A stretch of 64,000 nucleotides of DNA. Origin: Parasponia andersonii. Lineage: Eukaryota; Streptophyta; Magnoliopsida; Rosales; Cannabaceae. Under the pieces are notes generated by a model, which saw only the letters and a program-made list of their open reading frames with translations, did not search any database and was not told where the DNA came from. The position numbers and the translations under genes were made by a program. The DNA lies in NCBI GenBank assembly GCA_002914805.1, contig JXTB01000244.1:467363-531362 (forward strand). The letters are read 5' to 3'. Below are positions 36,185 through 49,590 of this stretch, one piece after another (the stretch's first letter is position 1; every line of letters starts with the position of its first letter).

Positions 36185-39100
36185 TTAGGTGCCGGGGAAG
36201 TTGCTGTTTGTGCTGGAAAGGATTATGAAGGCGCACACTACAGAGAGTGAGAAGACAGACAACCAAGTGTTCTCAGTGTACATCTCCATTGCATCAGTGA
36301 AGGAAAAGCGAGTGCGGTTTTCGGCCCAGTTACGAATTCGGTCTGCCTCTGCTGCATACAATGCCCTTCCCTGCATAAGTATATGATCCAATCAGTTCTT
36401 GAAAATATATCATTCAACAACCATGTGGTTTACAAGGGTAACCAAGCACAAAAGCTTCTAGTCCTGGAAAAAAGCTGAAGTATCCTGAAGACCTACCGAA
36501 GTCTTAAGACTCTTAACATGTGACTGAAGCACCAATACTGAACCTAGTTTCATTTTATTTGGTCAAACTCGATAAAGTAGAAAGTAGGAAAAGAGTAGAA
36601 ATCAGCAGGTTGCACTGATCACGAAGCATATGACAAACCAGAAATTTTCTCCAACTCAAATGACACTGCAATTAGCAGCAACAAGGGCATAATTATAGAT
36701 TAAGTTATCCTGCATACCATATACCTCAACTGGAGAATTGTGTTCAATAATCATGTAAGTGCACCAATGTGATCTTGTGACACATATCTTAGAACTAAGA
36801 GTATCAGAATTACCTGTTCATCAAACCAGCGCCCCCGTCGCAGCCATGCGGTAACTAAAGCAAGTAAGATTCTAGGTGGGGTCAAGTAGTTGATGGCCTT
36901 CCCGCTTCCCTTTACAACGCGCATCCTTGGAACTAAAGTTCTAGCAACAGTTTCAGGAAGCTCACAGATGATGTTGAACATTTGTTTATTTTGTATGGTG
37001 GAACCACTGCAAACAACCAATAGTCCACATATCAACCTTTAGCATGATCAGAGAACTATATAGATTTCCACAGGAAATGAATTGATCAGCCAGACAATGC
37101 TTATTTAACAAAAGAACCGAATCCTTATGAGGTTGCTCTCTTTTGGAGAACAAATAGTTGCCCTTTATAAATAGTGAAATCAACAAATTGAAACAAGTAA
37201 AAATAATAAGTAATAGCCGTCAGCAGATAACATGGACTCAACTAATATACCTCAGAAGTAGATCTGTAAGAACCATTCCTGGAGATGCTGTGTGGACTCC
37301 TACTTTGGATCGCTTTGATTCCTTGAGGAGCGATGCTTGAAGCTGCCTGAGGCCACATTTTGTTGATCCATAGCTACAAGGAAATGAGGCAATCAGTGTA
37401 AGTATCATTATCACCCATCACAAATAAGAGTCATAGTTTCTATTTAGTAGTTGATATCTTCGGCTTATTCCAGGACGAAAAGCTATTTTTCCTTTAACAA
37501 TACATGGAACTTACGCAGCTGTCAACGGGGTACTTGATCCCCCAGAACCTGCTCCATCCATGTTAAATATGTGCCCTCCCTTTGCTTGATTTGTCATTAT
37601 ACCCATGGCTTCTCGAGTGCAGAGTAGGGAACCAACCAGATTTGTTGAGACAATCTAACACAAAAGGAGAAGTCCAATCGGTTTTAACCATATACGTCAA
37701 TAATATGGTTAGAAGCCAATGCTGATACCATAACTAAATGGAGTAACCGCAAATAAACATCAGACCATGGAAGTCCATCAATGGGCAATTCAATTGTTTC
37801 CAAATGAATTTCAAAGCATTTTGGCAGAACAGAATTCTTGGATTCTCACGTGAGAAATCAAAAAAAAGGGAAGGAAAAAGGTTTTTAAGAAAACTACCTG
37901 CGTAATGTCTTCATCTGTGAACTGCAGCAAGGGTCTAAATCCTTTGTTTGTGCCGGCATTATTTATCTGTCCAAGAATTCTAATAAGTAAATAGTGAAGA
38001 TTACAAGCTGAATATATTTTCAATGTGCTTACAGAAGTTCACAATATCTTCAAATTCAAAGTAATCATTTACAAGATTGGAGACAAAAAGTCCTTGATGA
38101 TAGGAACTAGACAATGCACTAAACTTCTATAAAAGTTTTGTTTCCTTCAAGATTTTATAATTGATTTGCACTTTCTTGGAAGGAAAAAAAAACCCTTTAA
38201 TGGATAAAGTTTCAAAGAGGTCTGAAACAGTAAGAGAGATTTTCTTTTAACAAACATTCAAGGCAACAACAAACATTTACGAGTGAAAGTCACCAACAAT
38301 GAAGTCAAACTCTAACCCAAATATCAACGGAACCAAGTTCTCTGACAGCAAATTTGCCCAATTTCTGTACATCCTCAGGATTACAAACGTCACATTCTAT
38401 GCCAACCACTTTTGCATGTCTTAAGTTTGTCCCGGATGATCCATCAGCAGTTACTACACCTTCCTTGAGGTTTTCCTCAAGCTCTCTAATAGTTGCATGA
38501 ACAGATTCAGGGCTGCCTTCACATAATTATGTCAATTACATTAGGAAACTAACAAGAATGTGTCAGGGGGGAAAAACCGTGCGCTAAAACGTTTAGAATT
38601 CAACAGTTTAACATTTTTTGAAAACCACCTGCGAGAAGCAATAACCACTCTATCTCCAGAAAGGAGAAATTCACGAGCAAGTGCTTTTCCAAGTCCCCTT
38701 GTACTGTAAATATCCAATCAAAACAAGCAACAATAACATTAGTATCACAATATTACATAGGTTTACGTGAATATTTTGAGAAAATCAAAATCAGAGCCAC
38801 CAAATTGGATAAGCAACAACAAAAAACATGCGCTGTTTTTATTTTCGACAAAATTTGTGTTGAATACTGATTTTCAGGTTAAATAAGCCCCCCACCATTG
38901 CAGTCCACTTTGGTCTGACTATAGACAAGGGAAACTCTTCACTGCACCCAAAAGTACGTGCGGGGGAGGTAGAGAAAGAGAGAGAATACCTTCCAGTTAT
39001 GACGACGTTACGTGGACCAGCACGACAGTGTTCCTCTAAAACCATATTAGCTCCTATCATAGTCCCAATGATAATCCCTCCAAGCCAGCTATACCAGATT

Positions 39101-42100
39101 AAGGTGTTCATCTGGCTGTCTCCGCCTTTAGAACAGTTTTGACAAGGTATCAGCATGGAGCATTAGCCCATACTATCAAAATGTATTTAAATTATGTTTG
39201 CTTACCTGATAACTGAAATCCAACTCCCAGTATAACTCCAGTACTCATCATGGTTACAATATATCTTCCAATTTGGATGGCAATCTGGTTGATTCGAGAA
39301 GAAGGGAGAGGCAGATCAAATTCAAAGATACTATATGTTCATTCTTTTTATTGGAAAATTTTAATTATTTTGAAAGTAGCAAAATGTCGAAAGCTTTAAT
39401 AATAAGATAACCACAGCTCCATGGCAGGTTGCTTATATATATGGTAGGAAACTAGAAAAGTATATCTTGTATTATGTAGGCAGCACTAGTTAAAAAAACT
39501 CGGACTTAAAAGAAATTACAAAAACATGCCTATGTTGGGTTATATACCTATAACCCAATACGTGGGCCACATGATTTTATAACAATTATATAATATTAGA
39601 GTTGTCTAATTAAGTGAGGTTATTAAGTGATCTAATAATGGGTTCAAAAAATTACTAATTAAGTATGAGCTATGTAATGTGTGGTTACCCAATACTGGAC
39701 CAATAAAGATTAATGGGGTCTCTATTGGCTATTAGTATATAAAGACATAACTATTAAGGTTTTGGTCCCCGAACTAAATAGAATGTATGTTCTTCTCCTC
39801 TTTCTCCATCAACAGAGAGAATTTATTGAGCATACATAGAATATTCTAACTGTGAAAGGCCTCTAACCCCCTGTATCTCAATCTAACGTTTCCGCTACGG
39901 TGTTCATCGTCTTTGGCTATGAATTCAAGCTTATCTCAGTTTCTCAACAAATTTTTTCCTGACAATTTGTCACGATAGATTCTAAGATTGTATTTGGTTT
40001 AACAATCCATTAAACAAGTGGTATCATGAGCAGGAAATCATATTAAATTGCTTAGGATAATCATACATGTCTCTATTTTGTGATATCTTTACCTATTTGT
40101 TTTTCAAGGGTTTAGATATAACATGTATGATTGATGAATTTTGCATGATTTTGTTGAGATAATAAGTGTTTGAGGATTGAATTCTGAGTTTTGGATCATA
40201 AAGTTTGTAGATTATGGCGAAAAATTACATTAGGTTTAAATTACCCGATTTTAAAATCGGGTAATTAACAGTAAGGCCGGAACTTGGCGTTGCGATGCCA
40301 TACTGGGGGCGAATTAAGTTGCGGTGGCACCGCCGCAGCGCCACCAACAAATCAGGAGGCGCCATGGCGCAACACAACTGGCATCACAACGCTACCTTTA
40401 CGGCTGTGATGGCATCGCAGTGCCATTGCTTGGGAAGAGATCAATTTTTTTAGGTCAAGTTTTTGACCTAATTGAGGTGCACGATCTCAATTTTGGGTAG
40501 AATAGAGTCGTTTTCGACTCAATTTAAGTAGTTCTAACTTGAAACTTAACCAATCAGTTTTGTTTCCTAAACCCAATTTTAGTACGACTCACACTTTATC
40601 CGTTGAAAAATCTATTAAGCTTTAAAAGTTGATAAAAGTGCTTGAAATTCAGTCTGTTATCCATTAATATTTGTGTATTGAAATTTTCAGTTTAATATTT
40701 TGGGCACTTCGGTTATTATGTTTTTGCACTATTGTTTAAATATTTTGAAATAGATGAGTTCAAACAACATGTTGACAAAATAATCTCTACTGTGTAGATT
40801 TATTTATTTTAAAATATTTGGATGACTGTATATACGTTTATTGTTCATGCAAATAATTACTGGCCCAAAGGAAGGTGATTATTTGGCCGAATAATGAACG
40901 CACCTATGGTAATAGATATGTGATGGTTATTAAGCTTCCATGTGGACTGCAAATCGGCCCAAAGGAAGATTTATTGTCGGACAGGATTTACTGTCAATAT
41001 TTGATTACTGCACTAAAGAGTACCACTTACAATTTGATAAGTCGGCCCAAAGGAAGACTTATTGATGTTGTTCTAGGTATCTTATGATGGAAGCCCATCT
41101 TCTATGTTCTATCCGATGTATGTCATGCTACTATATTTTATTATTTTGTATGCTTAGTTTATGATATATTTTTAATATGAGCTTTTATTTTCTATTTTTT
41201 GTTCTCTGTTCAGTTTTTGTTTAATATGTATATGTCAATATTAAGTTTAATATTTATGTTTAATAACACAAACCTTAAGAAATGGAATGAGCACAATGTG
41301 CTCAGTTGCATTGGTCTTGATCTTGTGCTCCTGATAGAACATCCTATTGCTCTTATAGTTTAAAGTTCTTCAATTGGTAAAAAAGAATTTTGAGTAGTAA
41401 ATTTGTTCTAATTGCATAAGTCTCATGATCATGCAACACTCCATTACAGAACCAATAAGGGGCACTATACTTGAGGAGGTAAATGCTAAATGGTTCCTTA
41501 AAGCAATTACAGATCGTTTTATTGAAAACGAAAAGGTCGAAATGAGTACAATTTTTTTTGGAACCTCGTTTCAATTCAGTATAAGGATTAAGGAAACATG
41601 AGGGAGTACATTATGGAGATGTATAATCTTGCTTCCAAACTAAAGTCACTTAAGTTAGAGTAGACTTGCTCGTGCATTAGGTCTCTATCTCTCTTCTTGC
41701 ACAAATTAGTCAATCAAAGTTGCAACACCCTTAAGTACAAATGATCTCTTTTGAGATCATTTCTTATAATATGCAAAAAGAAGATAGGTTGAAGCAAGAA
41801 AAGATTGAAAGTGATTATTTAGCATGTACTTCTCAAGATAATATAAGATAAGGAAAATGAATAAGGATAAGAAAGCTGCAGTTATGTCTTTACAGCATAA
41901 AGTGCAAAAGGAAACAAAATAAGGAATTTGTCTATTTCTTTTGCAAATGGGCTGGATGAATATGGTCGATTGTCCCAATCATGCTGTTTGGCGTATAAAG
42001 AAAGGTATGCTTCTCAATTTTGTTTGTCATAACATTAATTTATCTCTTGTACCCAAATGCACTTAGTGAATAGATACGGATCCTACTATTCATGTAAGTG

Positions 42101-44508
42101 TGTTTATGCAAGATTATTTGTGAAGCCAGTTGCAAATTGATGATGAAAGATTCATCTGTTTAGGCAATGGCAACATAACTTTAATAGAGACTATATAAGG
42201 TTATTTAGATTATAATTAGAAACAAGTTAAATTTTGGGTTTGGAAGAGACTTCTAAAGTATTCTATTTCTGACGTGAACAAATATAGTCATCTTTGTTCA
42301 TTCGGAAATAACTAAATTTAGTTTCTTTCAAGATTCAAATTTCTTGTTACTAGTACTTTGATTGATAATCTTTATAAATTTAAAATAATTGCCTCATCAA
42401 GTTAATCTTGTATATTAAGAAATATGGTACAAAAATACAAGTTAATTAAAAGAATTTTTCTATGGTATGACACACGGTTTTTTTTTTGATATATCTCTCA
42501 ATAGAGAATTAATAGCCTTATGTCAGATGAAATTCTTAACCTACTTAGCTTAACGGACTTTAAAATATGTGTTAAGTACATTAAAGAATACAAACAAACA
42601 TAAGGAAATCAGGTATCAACAAGAGTTTTGACGTCTTAGAACTAATTTTATAATGATACATGCAGATTATTCCATACAATTATCCGAAATGGCCAACTGT
42701 ATTACATTATGTTCACAGACAATTATTCTCATTAAGGATACCTATTTTGGTTCACGAGAAGTCTCAATTTCTCGATATGTCTAAATTTTTTTTTTTAATG
42801 CTCAAGTTGAAATTCAACTGAGCTAGGAAATTAAAGTTATCAAATTTAATCATAGTGCATACTTTGGTAGGTAAGACAGATAAAGATTAACAAAGTTGAG
42901 AACCATTCACTTAGTTCCTAGAGACATACAGAATCGCCCAACAATACGAAATACCGGGGAAACCTGATATATATAATATTATTCAGTGACAATAAAACAA
43001 ACTTAATAACATGGTAAGAAGTGTGATTAATCATTCTTTTTCACCTAAATCACTCTAAGAAAGGAACCTAAGAACTGTAGTATACATACTAAATAAAGCT
43101 TTCACTAAAGATGTAACTAAAACTCCTATGCACTATGGACAAGCAAGAAGCCTAGTATTAGGTATTTGCATGTTTGAGGTTGTCCAACTAAGGTTAGGCC
43201 ATACATGCCATTTGTAATGTGATTGGACTTAAGAATTTTAGCTATTATTTCATTTGGTACTTTGAAAAGTTAAGAGGATTCATTTTTATGATGCCTCTTA
43301 TAAATCTTTTTCAAAATGGGAAAATATAAATTCCTTGAGGATGTTAAGTTTGGGGAGGAGATGGGAGGAGACATTTCTTTTCCTTTAGTTGCAATTGAAA
43401 ATGTTCAGGGTTTAAGCTTCTATACCTGACATTATTCAAGATACAAATTCGGATCAAGACAATAATCAGCAACTTCGAAAAGAGCAAACTCAACAATCTC
43501 TAAAGAAAGTACCACAAATGAAATCCATGAAAGAAAAAGAGAAGTACAATTTTGGATATTTATATTGTTTATCTCCAAGAACATGTGTTTGATACGGAAG
43601 TAGAAAATGATCTAATTATTTTTACTCAAGCTAAAACAATGTTCTAACTCTCAAAGTGGATTGATGCCATAAAGAATGAGATGAAATCCATGAAGGACAA
43701 TGACGTTAAGATTTTGTTGACATATAAGTTCATCTAGTTCCAATGGTTTCGCTTCGAAGGAAGGCATCATTTATAAAGAGACTTTCTTTCTAGTTTTAAT
43801 AAAAGACTCCTTCAGGATAATTTTGGCACTTGTAGCTCATCATATTCTGGAGTTACATTAGGTGAATTTAAAGACTACCAGTTTCCTGTTAAGAAATTAT
43901 AGATTCTATTTAGTTATTTTCTCGTTTAGTTTTAGAAAAATTTAGTTGATAGTCTTATATATCACAGTTCAGTGGGATCAAGTTTATCTTCCTAATTTTG
44001 TATGTCAATGATATACTTTTGGCTAACAATGATATAGGCTTGTTGTACGAAACCAAGAATTTTCTATCGAAGGATATTGATGTGAAAGATCTTAGGGACG
44101 TCTCTTTTACACTAAGGAATACAGATACATTAAGACTGTTCCTGATGTATCTTTTAAGATATCATAAAATATCTATATCGATAAAGATTATATTTTAGAA
44201 GATGCGCTCATTAGCTAAGGGTGATAAATACAGTCTCAATTAATGCCCATAATGATATTGAAATTAAGGAAATATAGAAATTCTCCTGTGCATTGACAAT
44301 GAAGAATCTTATGTATCTTCAGGATTGTTAAGAAGATATTAACAACCCTCATGTGGATCATTAAGTAGCAGCAAAATGGGTTACGTTGAATTTAGAGAGA
44401 ACATTAGTTTATGTACTCACTTATCAAAAATTGGAGAAATTTCAAAGATCATTAGGTATTCCGATTCTGATTTTGTTGGATGCCTATATAGTTAAAGATC
44501 CACTTCGG

Positions 44509-44546
<38 letters not shown>

Positions 44547-46942
44547 CTAAATGGAGGTGCTATATGGAAGAGTGTTAAATAAACACTCACAGCTTTTTTA
44601 CTACGAAGCAAAGAATATATATCTTATTATAAGGCATCGATTTATGGAATATAATTGCGGAACTTTATCACCAAGCTACAAACTGTGGTTGATGGTTTTA
44701 GAAGACCATTAAAGAATTATTGTGATAATTAAACTGCATTGATGCGTTCCAATAATAACAGAAATTCTTGAAGTCAAAGCACATAGACTTTAAGTTATCT
44801 GTTGTTTAAATAAAATATTCAGAGTTGACAAGTGTCTAAGGAACATGTAAGTACAAACTCCATGATAGTGGTCACTCACCACAGATTTATTGCCTAAGGT
44901 GCTTTCATGAGCATATTACTCATAATGGTATTGTATTTTAAAGATGTGTAATTTCAGTGGGAGTCTGTAGTTTGGTCCAGATATTCATTAGTGACACTTA
45001 TTCTTTATTTAATTTATGCAGAATATGGTCGATGATTTTTTTTGTTTTTGTAAACTCTGAATTCAAATATGATATTTATCATATTATTATCTTTCATACT
45101 GCGGTTTAAGCATAAAATTTGCGGTAATGCATTAAGAGGAAAGACCAAGATTGATCTCATTTCAGTTTAAAGTAGGACCAGATAGAATAGGCATATAAGA
45201 TCACTTTTCGTGTAATTTCCATACCACACATCCATACTTGATTTGTGTCATCACATGTATTGACTTGGTAATTATTGATCGGTTTAGTTGCCTACCTAAG
45301 TGCAATAAAGGCCGCTTTGGTTTCATGTTAATATACAAAATGGTCCATATTGTCTTAAGGAGTAATTTCCTAATAGACAGCAATAAAGTGTACACTCAAA
45401 TTTTCATTATATAATTATCTCAGGAAAAACCCATATAACTTATGTGGGAGATTGTTGGATTATATACTTATAACCCAATATGTGGGCCACATGATTTTAT
45501 AACAATTATATAATATTAGGACTGTCTAATTAAGTGGAGTCATTAAGTGATCAAATTATGGGTTTAGAAAATTATTAATTAAGCATGAGTTATGTAATAT
45601 GTAGTTACCCAATACTGGACCAATAAGGATTAATGGGGTCTCTATTGGCTATCAGTATATAAGGACATAATTATTGGAGTTTTGGTCCCTAAGCCAAATA
45701 AAACGTATGCTCTTCTCATCTGTCTCCATCAATAGAAAGAGAACCCATTGTGCATACATAGAATATTCTGACCGTGGAAGGCCTTTAACTCTCTGACTCT
45801 CAATTTTTCTGACCGTGGAAGGCCGTTAACTCTCTGACTCTCAATTTAACGCTTCTGTTATGGTGTTCATCGTTTTTGGCTATGAATTCAGGTTTGTCTC
45901 AATTTTTCAACAAATTTTTTCCTGATAATTTAGCATGATAAATTCTAAGATTGTATTTAATTTAACAATCTATTATGTATATCTAACAGTCTCCTTTATA
46001 ATATTACATATATATATATATATATAGGTACCAATCTAATAAGTATTTTTTTTTTTATCTATACATAAATATCATTTTAATAATGAAAATTTATCATGTA
46101 TATTTTTTTATAATAAAAAATAAAAAATAAAAAATATTAATAATACATGTCCATTTCATTATTGTCATTAGATACTCTTTAATTGATGATTTAATGACTA
46201 AAAATACCTATACATAATTTTAAAAAAAAAATACCAATTGGATTGACAACCGCACATACGAGTAAATAACAAAATATTCAACTGAAAGCAAGTTAATTTT
46301 TTTTTTACTTATTCTTCAGGCCCTTCAAGATTCCAACTTTAACTACTTATCCTGCATTTCTCAATAATCAACAGAACACATGAATTTCAACTAGAAATAT
46401 AATATAAGCTCACAAGCTCAGTGAACTTTTAAACTACTCACCATGACATAAATTATAATGGAACAAACAGAACATAATTAATAATCAAATTAAACAATTT
46501 AAAATTGGTTTAACTCACAAAAATGCAAATTAGATAATCAAGGACTAAGTACATGAAAACTCACCGATGAAAACACCTCCTCTAATTTGGCCACAGCCTT
46601 GGTATACTCATCATCGTTTCTTGAACCCAAACCAAAACCAACTGTGACAGCATACTTCAAAGAACTCCAAAACCCACTTCCCTTTTTCTTCAATTTCACA
46701 TTTTCCTTCACTTTCCCGCACTTTCTCGCACTTTCTATCTCTTTCTCTTCCAAGTGATCCCCTCCATCCTGATCACACCTATAAGCCCTGCACTTTTTCA
46801 AGCGAAACCCATTACGGTCCGTGAGTAGTGACCGACCAAAACCCGGTCCAAGTAGGGTTGTTGGGCCGGTTCGGAAGTGATCCTTGAAGTTGAACCGCTC
46901 TAACCCATGGGGGCATATGTGAAGCCTCGTAACAGTAGCCAT
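36185..46942 (-). CDS. NYC1: Chlorophyll b reductase NYC1 (short-chain dehydrogenase)
   Basis: Ten minus-strand exons: 46565-46942, 39206-39284, 38990-39125, 38629-38703, 38317-38512, 37898-37966, 37515-37654, 37251-37373, 36814-37006, 36185-36370. They join in frame to 1575 nt (524 aa; plant NYC1 is about 500). Exon 1 encodes a Ser/Arg-rich chloroplast-targeting region and ends KLEEVFSS. Membrane segments lie at ~130-152, ~160-178 and near the C-terminus (SVFSLSVVCAFIIL). The SDR domain has VVITGS-TRGLGKA (cofactor loop), WINNAG (~290) and catalytic YGSTK (Y~359, K~363). The family reduces the 7-formyl group of chlorophyll b to 7-hydroxymethyl chlorophyll a in thylakoids, starting chlorophyll b and LHCII breakdown at senescence. 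Splice sites are GT-AG. Intron 1 is about 7.3 kb because of an antisense retroelement; coding sequence looks intact. Confidence 0.95.
39533..40016 (+). repeat. 5' LTR of copia-type element
   Basis: 484 bp, TGTTGGGTTATATACC...ATTAAACA. Contains TATATAAAGAC promoter-like sequence near 39738 and aligns over its length with 45453-45988. Confidence 0.85.
40017..45452 (+). pseudogene. Decayed copia gag-pol
   Basis: Only short frames survive. 43998-44198 encodes YVNDILLANNDIGLLYETK, the copia RT active-site region with the first catalytic Asp of YVDD replaced by Asn. 44550-44800 retains RNase H phrases (GGA-SWKSVK-TLTA, SNNNR-S-KSKHID) in shifting frames. 40860-41070 has three copies of a GGCCCAAAGGAAG phrase in the leader. 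(TA)n at 44515-44543 interrupts RNase H. Confidence 0.75.
45453..45988 (+). repeat. 3' LTR of copia-type element
   Basis: 536 bp, begins TGTTGGATTATATAC, ends ATCTAACA. Longer than the 5' LTR mainly through a 41-bp tandem duplication. Confidence 0.85.
45766..45847 (+). repeat. 41-bp tandem duplication in 3' LTR
   Basis: Unit TTCTGACCGTGGAAGGCC... occurs at 45766-45806 and 45807-45847 with one or two differences. The 5' LTR has a single, more diverged copy. Confidence 0.85.
46027..46250. mobile_element. Candidate MITE in NYC1 intron 1
   Basis: The left end (CCAATCTAATAAGTATTTTT then poly-T and CTATACATAA) is an imperfect inverted copy of the right end, which read in reverse is TCAATCCAATTGGTATTTTT then poly-T. 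About 220 bp, no coding. A related right end and core occur at about 32500-32685. Superfamily not determined. Confidence 0.4.
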
Positions 46943-47676
46943 TGAAGACAGAATTCAAAGCTCAAAATTTGATCTCAAAGTAGTTTCCAATTTTCTTGGG
47001 TGTGTAGGTGTAGCTACTTTTGCACATATGTTTTTTGACCTTTTTTTAAAAAAAATAATAAAAGAAAATGATATAATTTTGGAGAAAGTTGACGTGTGAT
47101 GAATGTAAACAATGGGATGATATAATTTAATAAAATATCTAAGATGTGAGAAAGAGATTTGGAGAAGATCTAGGAGAGAAGAGGATTGTGATGACCACAC
47201 GTTAAAGCAACCTCATCTAGAGGCGATTAGATGCCACGTGGCGTTGTGGGTCTGTGTCTTCGTGTCACTTTTTGGTTTGGTGAGAGTGGCACGGAACAGA
47301 AGATGACTCTTCCACTCAATTGAACAGAGTGAACTTAAACTGTCTTAAGTGCTGGACTTGACGGTACGGATGAAATTAACTGCTAATCATCATTTTTCAT
47401 TGTTATTAATTTTTAACTCTAAACGTCTCTTATGTAAAATGAAAAACTAGAAAGATAAAAATACCACCATTTTACACTTTATTTTAGTAAACATCTTTTT
47501 TTTTTTTTCCATTTTTTTCCCTATAGATGAATGACCGAAACATCAATTTTATGTAGGGTGTATCAACTTAGTTAATTTATATACTAAACTACATTAATAT
47601 ATTATATATCAACTAATATACCATCTAAAACTAGAAAAAGAGCATCTATTATATTAATGACGAAACCGGTTTCACT
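46943..47676. other. NYC1 upstream region
   Basis: 5' flank of NYC1, AT-rich with a less AT-rich stretch at 47200-47290 containing CCACGTGGCG (G-box core CACGTG at 47234-47239). G-boxes bind bZIP, bHLH and PIF/ABF factors known to act on senescence genes; function here is inferred from position only. Confidence 0.45.
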
Positions 47677-48642
47677 GGACGGGAAAAAAATTTACAAAAT
47701 CGGCCATTTTGACGATGGCTGAGGGCCACTTTGTTGGGGGCTGAAATCTTTTGTGGTTTTTAGATAAATACGGAAAAAGGAGATCTTCTTTGAAAAATAC
47801 GGACAAGCCTTAAAAACTTGGAAATACGGACTTCGGAGCTAAACTTTTGAATAATACGACGTCTAATCTTTTAAAATACGGCCTATAAGAATGTCTGACA
47901 CGCTGCAGCCAAAAGGGCAACCAAATGTGGAGATAAAAGAGATGACAGCGCCACCCTGTCATAATATATGCACGTATATGACTTTTTTTATATTTTAATC
48001 TCTCTTAGTCTTTTACAAATTTTCAATTATTTTAAAAGAATTTTAGTTTCGTTACTTTTGTAGTCTTTTTGGGGCTTTTTTTAATTATTTTGACCTTTAA
48101 TTTTGTTGGTCATTTAAATTTCTAATAGAATTTACTTATTTTTGGATTTAACCAATTAAAATTTTCTATTTCGTTCAAAAACATCTTTCTTAATAAATTT
48201 TTCAATGTCAGACTTTGGATTCAATCTCTCATTTCAATTTCACGAATACCACATGTAATTTAGTAAGATATTTAAAGTATCTTAAAAAAAAAAAAGAAAT
48301 CTTTTCGACTATCTTTTCTTTGATATAGTGGTAACCAAATTACATACTTATAATTATCTTATTTTTTTAACTTTATATATATACATATATATGTATTTTT
48401 TTTTTCTTATCTTTTCAATTAATCCAACTAACAAGGGTAACCTCTTTGAATACTTATGTTAATCTCCTACATTTTTTTTCTTTTTGGAAATAAAAAATTC
48501 TCAATATCATTCTCATAATTCGGATACCATAAATAACACAATAAAATACCTATTATATTTTTTTTGTCAACTTACTTAGATACCAAAGTATCTTGGTTGG
48601 ATACTTATGGTAGCATTTTATTTTGTTTTTTTTTTCTTTTTT

Positions 48643-49193
48643 AGCTTGTTTAGTACCCGGAATTAGATTAGACTATTAAATAGGATTAGAGTAAATAGTA
48701 CTATTTAGTATTATATTGTGTTTGGTGCAACATACGACTAAAACAAAGTAAAAATAACAATGTTTCTTAATATAGTTCTAATTATGTCTTATTTATAAAT
48801 AAATCAATATTTCAAAAAATAGAAAAGATAAATTTAAATAATGATTATATAAAATAATATGATTTTAATTTATTTATGAAAAATAGGTATAGAAAAATAA
48901 AATATATATTTTTAGTTTAAAAATTTTTTAGTTTATATTAATTAAAAAAAGAATGAAAAAAAATACAAAAGATGCTGGACTTGGGACTAAATTAACCCAA
49001 CTTCTAGTAACTTCTAGTAGGACTAAATTAACTCAACTTCCCAACTAAAAGCTGGGTTAATTTAGTCTCATGGGAAAGAGACTAAAGAAGAGAGCTCGGA
49101 CTCCTTTGTTTAATCTTTCTTGGGCCTAAATATAGGACTGAACAAAGGAGTCAAGTCCTAATATTTAGTTTAGACCACCAAACGGGGCCTTTT
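48643..49193. mobile_element. Possible small non-autonomous insertion
   Basis: The start (GCTTGTTTAGTACC) and the reverse complement of the end (GGCCCCGTTTGGTGGTC) share a weak inverted similarity typical of plant MITE termini. The interior is AT-rich with a short hairpin-like duplication (CTTCTAGTAACTTCTAGTAGG near 49000). No target duplication could be fixed. Confidence 0.25.
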
Positions 49194-49267
49194 AATTACA
49201 TAGATACTATAGTTAATCTATTACATGTGTTAATTTTTTTTCCTTTTAAATTTACCTAAATACTATT

Positions 49268-49590
49268 AACTATTGGTAACCAAGTGGGTGACTGACGGTA
49301 TCACAATTGGAGACTACCGGTATCTAAATGGATAATTGATGGTATCATAATTGGAGACCGCCAGTATTTAAATGGGTAACTGATAGTATCACAATTGGAG
49401 ACCATTGTTAATCAAAGTACAATTGGAGATCATTGGTATTCAAGTGGGTGATTGATAGTATCGTAATTTGAGACTATTAGTTACCAAAGTGGGTGACTAT
49501 CATTAACCAAGTGAGTGACTAACAACATCAAAGTTAGAGACCATCAATATCCAAGTTAGTATGTGACCAAATAAACTATTAGTATTCAAG
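49268..49590. repeat. Degenerate ~44-bp tandem repeat
   Basis: A unit like GGTATCACAATTGGAGACTA followed by CCGGTATCTAAATGGATAACTGAT recurs about seven times with substitutions and small deletions. Confidence 0.75.

Larger units (their letters stand above)
39533..45988 (+). mobile_element. Degenerate Ty1/copia-type LTR element in NYC1 intron 1
   Basis: Two direct LTRs (39533-40016 and 45453-45988) bracket about 5.4 kb of stop-riddled internal sequence on the plus strand, antisense to NYC1. The putative primer site (TGGTATCATGAGC at 40019) follows the first LTR. Traces of gag occur near 41270-41560 and copia RT/RNase H near 43990-44820. A clear 5-bp target duplication is not visible (GCCTA before, GTCTC after), consistent with age. 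It lacks any usable reading frame. Confidence 0.85.

Noticed and set aside
39528..45993. Perfect target duplication of the copia element
   Set aside because: GCCTA and GTCTC match at only three of five positions; ends may have mutated, so none is claimed.
46955..47200. Separate gene upstream of NYC1
   Set aside because: Low-complexity frame in the probable NYC1 leader; no homology recognised.
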